This document shows positions 59,761-64,000 of a stretch of DNA of 64,000 bases, piece by piece. The position numbers and the translations under genes are program-made. The notes under the pieces are model-generated. The model ran no database searches and was not told where the DNA came from. It was given only the letters and a program-made list of their open reading frames with translations. This DNA comes from CAHJXG01 sp965277495 (GTDB lineage: Bacteria; Pseudomonadota; Alphaproteobacteria; Acetobacterales; Acetobacteraceae): the NCBI GenBank assembly GCA_965277495.1, contig OZ255824.1:1860001-1924000 (forward strand), given 5' to 3'. The stretch's first letter is position 1, and each line of letters starts with the position of its first letter.

Positions 59761-60761
59761 GCGTCGGCCTGGCAGTGGCGCAGGCCCTGCAGCAGCTCGC
59801 CACGGTCGAGGTTGCGCCCGATGAACACCAGGCGGCTCTCGCGCGCCTCATTCGCCTGCCACGGCTGCGCCATGTCGGTGTCCATCATCATGTGCACCCC
59901 CTGGAACACCAGGCGGCGGTCGGACCCGGCGAGGTCCACGATCCCCTTGGCGCGCAGCAGGTCGGCCCCGCGCTCGATGACCAGTTGCTGCAACCAGGCC
60001 AGCAAGCGGCTGCGCTCGAACGGACGGTCCAGCCGCAGCGAGACACTGTCGATCGCCCGATCATGGCGATCATGGTCGTGGGAGTGATGGTGGGCGTGGC
60101 CATCGCCGGTGATTTGCAGCCGGGCCAGGTCGAAAGCGCCGCGGTCCATGATCTGGTCCAGCGGCACGTTGCAGCGCACGCTGCGCAACAGCCGCGCCCC
60201 GGGATTGGCGCGGTCGATCGCCGCCTCCGCCTCCGCAAGCCCGGCCGCGTCGACCAGGTCGGCCTTGTTCAGCAGGATCGTGTCGGCGAGCGCCACCTGC
60301 TCGGCCGCCTCCCGGCTGCTGGCGAGGCTCGACGTCAAATGCCGCGCGTCGGCCACGCAGACGATGCTGTCGAGCCGGGCGCGCTGCCGCACCAAGTCGT
60401 CGGCGAAAAAGGTCTGCGCCACCGGCGCCGGGTCGGCGAGGCCGGAGCACTCGACCAGGAAGCCGTCGAACCGGTCCCGCCGCTTGACCAGGCCGCCGAT
60501 CACCCGCAGCAGGTCGCCGCGCACCTTGCAGCAGGCGCAGCCGTTGTTGAGCTCGAACAGCTCCTCGTCCGCGCCGACGACCAGGCCGCCGTCGATGCCG
60601 CGCTCGCCGAACTCGTTGACGATGACGGCGTAGCGCTTGCCGTGCCGCTCCGCCAGGATGCGGTTGAGCAGCGTCGTTTTGCCCGCACCGAGAAAACCGG
60701 TCAGCACCGTGACCGGGACACGCCCGTCGGCCGTTGTTGGTTCGCTCCCCGCTTGACTCAT
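59757..60761 (-). CDS. CobW/COG0523-family GTPase, putative metallochaperone
   Basis: A 334-residue G3E GTPase. Walker A GFLGAGKTT lies at residues 22-30. The metal-binding CxCC motif (NNGCACC, Cys75, 77, 78) is intact, the Walker B-like ECSGLADP follows, and NKADLVD is the guanine-specificity motif. A His-rich loop (HAHHHSHDHDRHD, near 220) and a CobW C-terminal domain complete it. Such proteins deliver Zn, Co or Fe to client enzymes. Its start overlaps the alcohol dehydrogenase stop by ATGA, so that zinc enzyme is the obvious candidate client; the neighbouring di-iron hydroxylase is another. Confidence 0.93.
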   Translation of the reverse strand: MSQAGSEPTTADGRVPVTVLTGFLGAGKTTLLNRILAERHGKRYAVIVNEFGERGIDGGLVVGADEELFELNNGCACCKVRGDLLRVIGGLVKRRDRFDGFLVECSGLADPAPVAQTFFADDLVRQRARLDSIVCVADARHLTSSLASSREAAEQVALADTILLNKADLVDAAGLAEAEAAIDRANPGARLLRSVRCNVPLDQIMDRGAFDLARLQITGDGHAHHHSHDHDRHDRAIDSVSLRLDRPFERSRLLAWLQQLVIERGADLLRAKGIVDLAGSDRRLVFQGVHMMMDTDMAQPWQANEARESRLVFIGRNLDRGELLQGLRHCQADA

Positions 60762-61801
60762 GGCACCAGCACCGCGCGGCCGCGGATCTTGCCGTGGTGC
60801 AGGTCCTTCAGCGCCTCGTTGGCCTGCACGAGCCGGTATTCGCGCGTCGCCAGGTTCACCCGGCCGCGGTCCGCCAGCGCCATCAGTTCCACCAGTTCGG
60901 GATAGGTGCCGACCAGGTTGCCGACGATGGTCTTCTCAGCGGTGATCATGTCGAGCGTCGGCAGCTCGATCTTGCCGCCGTAGCCGACGATGTAATACGT
61001 CCCGCCGTTGCGCGTCATCGCCAGGCCACGCGCCACCGCGTCGCCCTCGCCGACGAAGTCGATCACCGCCTCCGCGCCGTGGCCGCCGGTCAATGCGGCG
61101 ACGGCCTCGACTTCGTTGCCATCGGACTTCACCGTGTGATGCGCGCCGCACTCCTTGGCGAGTTGCAGTGCCATATCTGACCGGTCGATCGCGATGATCT
61201 CGGCGGCGCACAGGGCGGCCAGCACTTGGATGCCGATATGGCCCAGCCCGCCGGCGCCGATCACCACGCAATACTGGCCCGGCAGCAAATGGCGGGACGC
61301 CTTCTTCGCCGCGCGATACGCCGTCAGCCCGGCGTCGGTGTAGGGCGCGACATCCTTCGGCGCGAGCGACTTCGGCAGCTTAATCAGCGCGCGCTCCCCG
61401 GTCAGCAAGTACTCGGCATAGCCGCCGTTGGCGTTGATGCCGGGGAACTTGCTTTCGGTTGCGTGCATGTCGTCGCCGCGGCGGCAGGCCAGGCAGTGGC
61501 CGCTGGTGACGAGCGGGTGGCATATGACGGCATCGCCGACCTTCACGCCCTCAACGCCGGGTCCGATCTCCTCGACCCAGCCGGCGTTCTCGTGGCCCAT
61601 GATGTAGGGCAGCGCCACGTCGACCTTGCTGCGCCAGATGCCCTCGACGATGTGCAGGTCGGTGCGGCACACCCCTGCGCCGCCGATGCGCACGACCACG
61701 TCGGTCGGCGCGGCGATGCGCGGATCCGCCACGTCCTTGTAGTGGACGAACTGGTCGGCGGTGAGCGCCTCGTCATAGGCCTCGAGCACTGCTGCTTTCA
61801 T
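60758..61801 (-). CDS. Zinc-dependent alcohol dehydrogenase (NAD, MDR superfamily)
   Basis: A 347-residue medium-chain dehydrogenase. Catalytic-zinc ligands are visible: Cys45 (GVCRTDLH), His70 and Glu71 (GHEN), and Asp156 (PYTDAG). The Rossmann motif GAGGLGHIG is at about 182-190. The structural-zinc loop, normally four Cys, keeps Cys103 and Cys106 but has Ser100 and Ala114. The ATG at 61801 has AGGGAACGGGA upstream and a sigma-54 promoter. In related clusters an alcohol dehydrogenase oxidises the alcohol made by the monooxygenase (for propane, 2-propanol to acetone), and I infer the same here. Confidence 0.93.
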   Translation of the reverse strand: MKAAVLEAYDEALTADQFVHYKDVADPRIAAPTDVVVRIGGAGVCRTDLHIVEGIWRSKVDVALPYIMGHENAGWVEEIGPGVEGVKVGDAVICHPLVTSGHCLACRRGDDMHATESKFPGINANGGYAEYLLTGERALIKLPKSLAPKDVAPYTDAGLTAYRAAKKASRHLLPGQYCVVIGAGGLGHIGIQVLAALCAAEIIAIDRSDMALQLAKECGAHHTVKSDGNEVEAVAALTGGHGAEAVIDFVGEGDAVARGLAMTRNGGTYYIVGYGGKIELPTLDMITAEKTIVGNLVGTYPELVELMALADRGRVNLATREYRLVQANEALKDLHHGKIRGRAVLVP

Positions 61802-61859
61802 GCGTCCCGTTCCCTGGCATCGTGCCGCTTTATTATCCGGCGGCTATGGCAAGGTTACC

Positions 61860-61874
61860 GCAAGGCGCGTGCCA
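61860..61874 (-). promoter_or_regulatory. Sigma-54 promoter (-24/-12) of the alcohol dehydrogenase operon
   Basis: Read on the minus strand: TGGCACGCGCCTTGC, a perfect match to both the -24 and -12 boxes with GG to GC spacing of 12. Transcription should start near 61848, about 47 bases before the ATG. Confidence 0.88.
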
Positions 61875-61950
61875 AAGACGCAGAACCGCCGCACGGCTTG
61901 GATTTTCGGCGCATCGGTTGGCGGCGCCTGTTGCGCCTTGGAGCAGCGGC

Positions 61951-61968
61951 GGAACGGCACACTGTTCC
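61951..61968. promoter_or_regulatory. Candidate activator palindrome GGAAC-N8-GTTCC
   Basis: GGAAC (61951-61955) and GTTCC (61964-61968) are perfect inverted halves about 80 bases upstream of the alcohol dehydrogenase -24 box and about 90 bases before the divergent activator gene. The position fits an upstream activator site and autoregulation. It differs in sequence from the TGGGACA sites of the monooxygenase operon. Confidence 0.5.
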
Positions 61969-62058
61969 ATTTCGGCACAGTCGGCGTTTCAATTTCAGTG
62001 CTTGGGTTATGGCGCCGTTTTGCCCTAGGCTGCGAAGTCCGGACGCTCAGGTGTCCGC

Positions 62059-63996
62059 ATGAACGAGGCCGTCGAACGTGCGGTCCACGGAGGATGCTGC
62101 ATGCTGGCTTCGGCTATGGACCGGCTAACCCGCGCACGTAGCGTCATGGAGCGCGGCGACGCACCCGCGACTGACCTGGTGGCAGTGGAGATTTCTGCAA
62201 GCTGGACGCGCTGCCTGGAACTGGGCCTGGACCCGCAGTGCCCGCCGCCACTGGAGGCGATCAACGAGGCGCAGCTCAAGGCCGCGCGCGACCGCATGGA
62301 CTTGGCACGGGCGCTGGCGCTGGCGGAGATGCAGACGCTGTATCACCAGATCGCCGGCAGCAACTTCCTGATCGCCTTCGCCAGCCCGGACGGCACCCTG
62401 CTGGACACCATCGCCGACCCCAGTTTCCGCAATGCCGCCCGCAATGCCAGCATCCGGCCCGGCACGCTGTGGGCGGAGCGTTTGCGCGGCACCAATGCGC
62501 TCGGCACCGTCGCGCGGACCGGGCAGAAGCTGACGGTGCATGGGGGCGAGCATTTCTTTGCGCATTACGGGTCGCTGACCTGCACCGCGGCGCCCGTGCT
62601 CGGGCCCGACGGGACGCTCGCGGGCGTGCTGGACGCCTCCTCGCATTGCGGGTCGCGGCAGCAGCACACCCAGGCGCTGGTCGGCATGGCGGCGACGCAG
62701 ATCGAGAACGGGCTGTTCCGCCAGCATCACCGCGGCAACCTGGTGATGGCGTTCCATAGCCGCAGCGAATACCTGCATACCCTCAGCGCCGGGCTGCTGG
62801 CGCTCGACCCGGCGGGCACGGTGCTGGGGGTGAACGCGCAGGCGCGTTTCCTGCTGCAGGGCCTGCCCGCCACGCCGCTCCGGCACTTCGAAGACCTGTT
62901 CCGCACCCGGTTCGCGGCGCTGATGGAGGGCGCGCGCAATGGCTTCCAGCGGTTGGAGGACCGCGTCGGCAGCGTGTTCGTGGCGGATGTCGAGAACCTG
63001 GGGCCGTTATCGGTCCGGCTGGCGCCGGCGCGCCGCACCGCTGTGGAACCGCCCGCGCCCGTCGTTCCCAGCTTCGTTGCCCCCAGCTTCGTCGCCGACG
63101 ACCCCGCCGTCCGCGCCGCATTGCGCCAGGCGGAGGCGGGGGCGTTGCGGCGGCTGCCGATCTTGATCCGCGGCGAGACCGGGACCGGCAAGGAACAGGT
63201 CGCGCGCCACGTCCACCGCGTGAGCCGTCGCCGAGGCGCATTCGTGCCGGTGAACTGCGCGGCGCTGACGGGCAGCCTGATCGAGGCGGAGCTGTTCGGC
63301 CATGCCGACGGCGCCTTCACCGGCGCACGGCGCGGCGGGGCACCCGGCCTGGTATGCGAGGCCGACGGCGGCACCTTGTTCCTGGACGAGATCGGCGACA
63401 TGCCGATGGGGCTGCAGGCCGTGCTGCTCCGCCTGTTGGATGATTGGTCGGTGCGTCCGGTCGGGGGTGGCCGGTCGCGCCAGGTGGACGTGCTGCTGGT
63501 TGCGGCAACCAATGCCGGGATCGAGGAGGCCGTCGAGGCCGGGCGCTTCCGGGCCGACCTGTACTATCGGCTGAACACGGTGCCGGTGCTGCTCCCGGCC
63601 CTGCGCGACCGCAGCGACCTGGGGGCAATCGCCCGGCATGTGCTGGCGGACGTTGCGCCGGGCAGCACGATCGACGCGGACGCGCTGGACCACCTGGCGG
63701 GCTGGCGCTGGCCCGGCAACATCCGGGAACTGCGCAATGTATTGACCCGGCTGACGATGAATCAGTCGGGTCCGTCAATCAACCTGGCGGCGGCGGCCGC
63801 TGCGGTCCGCCATGCGCCGCCGAATGAGAGCGAGGGACGGGGCAGCGGTTTGGGCAACCGTCCGGGCAGCCTGCGCGAGAGCGTCCGGGGCCGCATCCTT
63901 GCAGCCCATCGCGACACCGGCGGCAACCTGAGCGAGACCGCCCGGCGCCTGGGCGTGTCGCGCAACACCGTCTATAGAGCGATTGCGGCGCGCTGA
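62059..63996 (+). CDS. Second AcoR-type sigma-54-dependent activator
   Basis: A 645-residue activator, divergent from the alcohol dehydrogenase operon. Residues 75-215 form a GAF sensor (FLIAFASPDGTLLDTIADPSF, LRGTNALGTVARTGQKLTVHGGEHFF, LTCTAAPVLGPDGTLAGVLDAS), then a short PAS-like segment. The AAA+ domain has Walker A GETGTGKE (about 372), the GAFTGA loop (about 417) and GTLFLDEIGDMP. A Fis-type helix-turn-helix closes it (LSETARRLGVSRNTVYRAI). ATG 62059 is used; ATG 62101 is also in frame. Its domain plan matches that of the activator at 48281-50257. It probably senses an alcohol or related metabolite and drives the ADH operon. Confidence 0.9.
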   Translation: MNEAVERAVHGGCCMLASAMDRLTRARSVMERGDAPATDLVAVEISASWTRCLELGLDPQCPPPLEAINEAQLKAARDRMDLARALALAEMQTLYHQIAGSNFLIAFASPDGTLLDTIADPSFRNAARNASIRPGTLWAERLRGTNALGTVARTGQKLTVHGGEHFFAHYGSLTCTAAPVLGPDGTLAGVLDASSHCGSRQQHTQALVGMAATQIENGLFRQHHRGNLVMAFHSRSEYLHTLSAGLLALDPAGTVLGVNAQARFLLQGLPATPLRHFEDLFRTRFAALMEGARNGFQRLEDRVGSVFVADVENLGPLSVRLAPARRTAVEPPAPVVPSFVAPSFVADDPAVRAALRQAEAGALRRLPILIRGETGTGKEQVARHVHRVSRRRGAFVPVNCAALTGSLIEAELFGHADGAFTGARRGGAPGLVCEADGGTLFLDEIGDMPMGLQAVLLRLLDDWSVRPVGGGRSRQVDVLLVAATNAGIEEAVEAGRFRADLYYRLNTVPVLLPALRDRSDLGAIARHVLADVAPGSTIDADALDHLAGWRWPGNIRELRNVLTRLTMNQSGPSINLAAAAAAVRHAPPNESEGRGSGLGNRPGSLRESVRGRILAAHRDTGGNLSETARRLGVSRNTVYRAIAAR

Positions 63997-64000
63997 GCGT

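Noticed and set aside
62010..62024. Sigma-54-like TGGCGCCGTTTTGCC ahead of the second activator
   Set aside because: GG to GC spacing is 11 instead of 12 and the -24 box is weak, so it is unlikely to be used.

Overview
The window is about 64 kb of high-GC, gene-dense DNA from what looks like an alphaproteobacterium. An Acetobacteraceae or other Rhodospirillales relative is my best guess, but this is inference from gene families only: a PEP-CTERM protein, a complete Tad pilus locus, DUF3597 and DUF4112 proteins, AcoR-type activators, branched-chain-type binding proteins and an ISAs1-family element. I recognised no rRNA, tRNA, CRISPR array, phage or plasmid backbone.

Layout. 1-11.3 kb: a truncated Cys-rich protein, a secreted alpha/beta hydrolase, two periplasmic binding proteins without a permease, a decayed acyl-CoA ligase, two small hypothetical proteins, an APC-family amino acid permease, a DUF4112 protein, a beta-helix protein with two CBM60-like repeats, and a methyltransferase. 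11.4-18.2 kb (minus strand): two very large surface-glycan enzymes, one a four-module methyltransferase/GT2/GT4/methyltransferase chain. 18.5-25.4 kb: an outer-membrane protein, a DUF4142 lipoprotein, an MFS transporter with an EthA-like flavin monooxygenase, an intact-ended but inactivated ISAs1 element with a 10-bp target duplication, and a short-chain dehydrogenase. 25.4-28.6 kb (minus): a PEP-CTERM protein followed by two GT87-like membrane glycosyltransferases. 29.0-41.1 kb (plus): a full Tad pilus operon (flp, cpaA, B, C, a minimal cpaD, cpaE, cpaF, tadB, tadC, tadD, three TadE/G-type proteins and a lytic transglycosylase). 41.7-47.5 kb: a NiCoT nickel/cobalt permease, a gluconolactonase-like protein and a ribose-type ABC importer.

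47.7-64 kb is the most coherent system: a soluble di-iron monooxygenase of the propane/phenol (Prm/Mim) type. On the minus strand are mimA (hydroxylase alpha, all six di-iron ligands present), mimB (reductase), mimC (hydroxylase beta), mimD (coupling protein), an amidohydrolase, a DUF59/MIP18-type Fe-S assembly protein, a divergent GroEL, an AcoR/MimR-type sigma-54 activator and a secreted protein. Upstream, a second minus-strand operon encodes a zinc alcohol dehydrogenase, a CobW/COG0523 GTPase, a WD40-like protein and a 58-residue protein, all joined by overlapping stop/start codons. A second sigma-54 activator is divergent from it. I find matching -24/-12 promoters in front of both operons, each with a different upstream palindrome. 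This suggests that alkane or alcohol-type substrates switch on oxygenase, chaperonin, alcohol dehydrogenase and a metal-delivery module through two activators.

The best candidates for something not yet described are the ADH-CobW-WD40-small-protein cassette as a metal-insertion module, the four-module glycan enzyme, the 13-bp hairpin that buries the start codon of the beta-helix gene, and the minimal CpaD.
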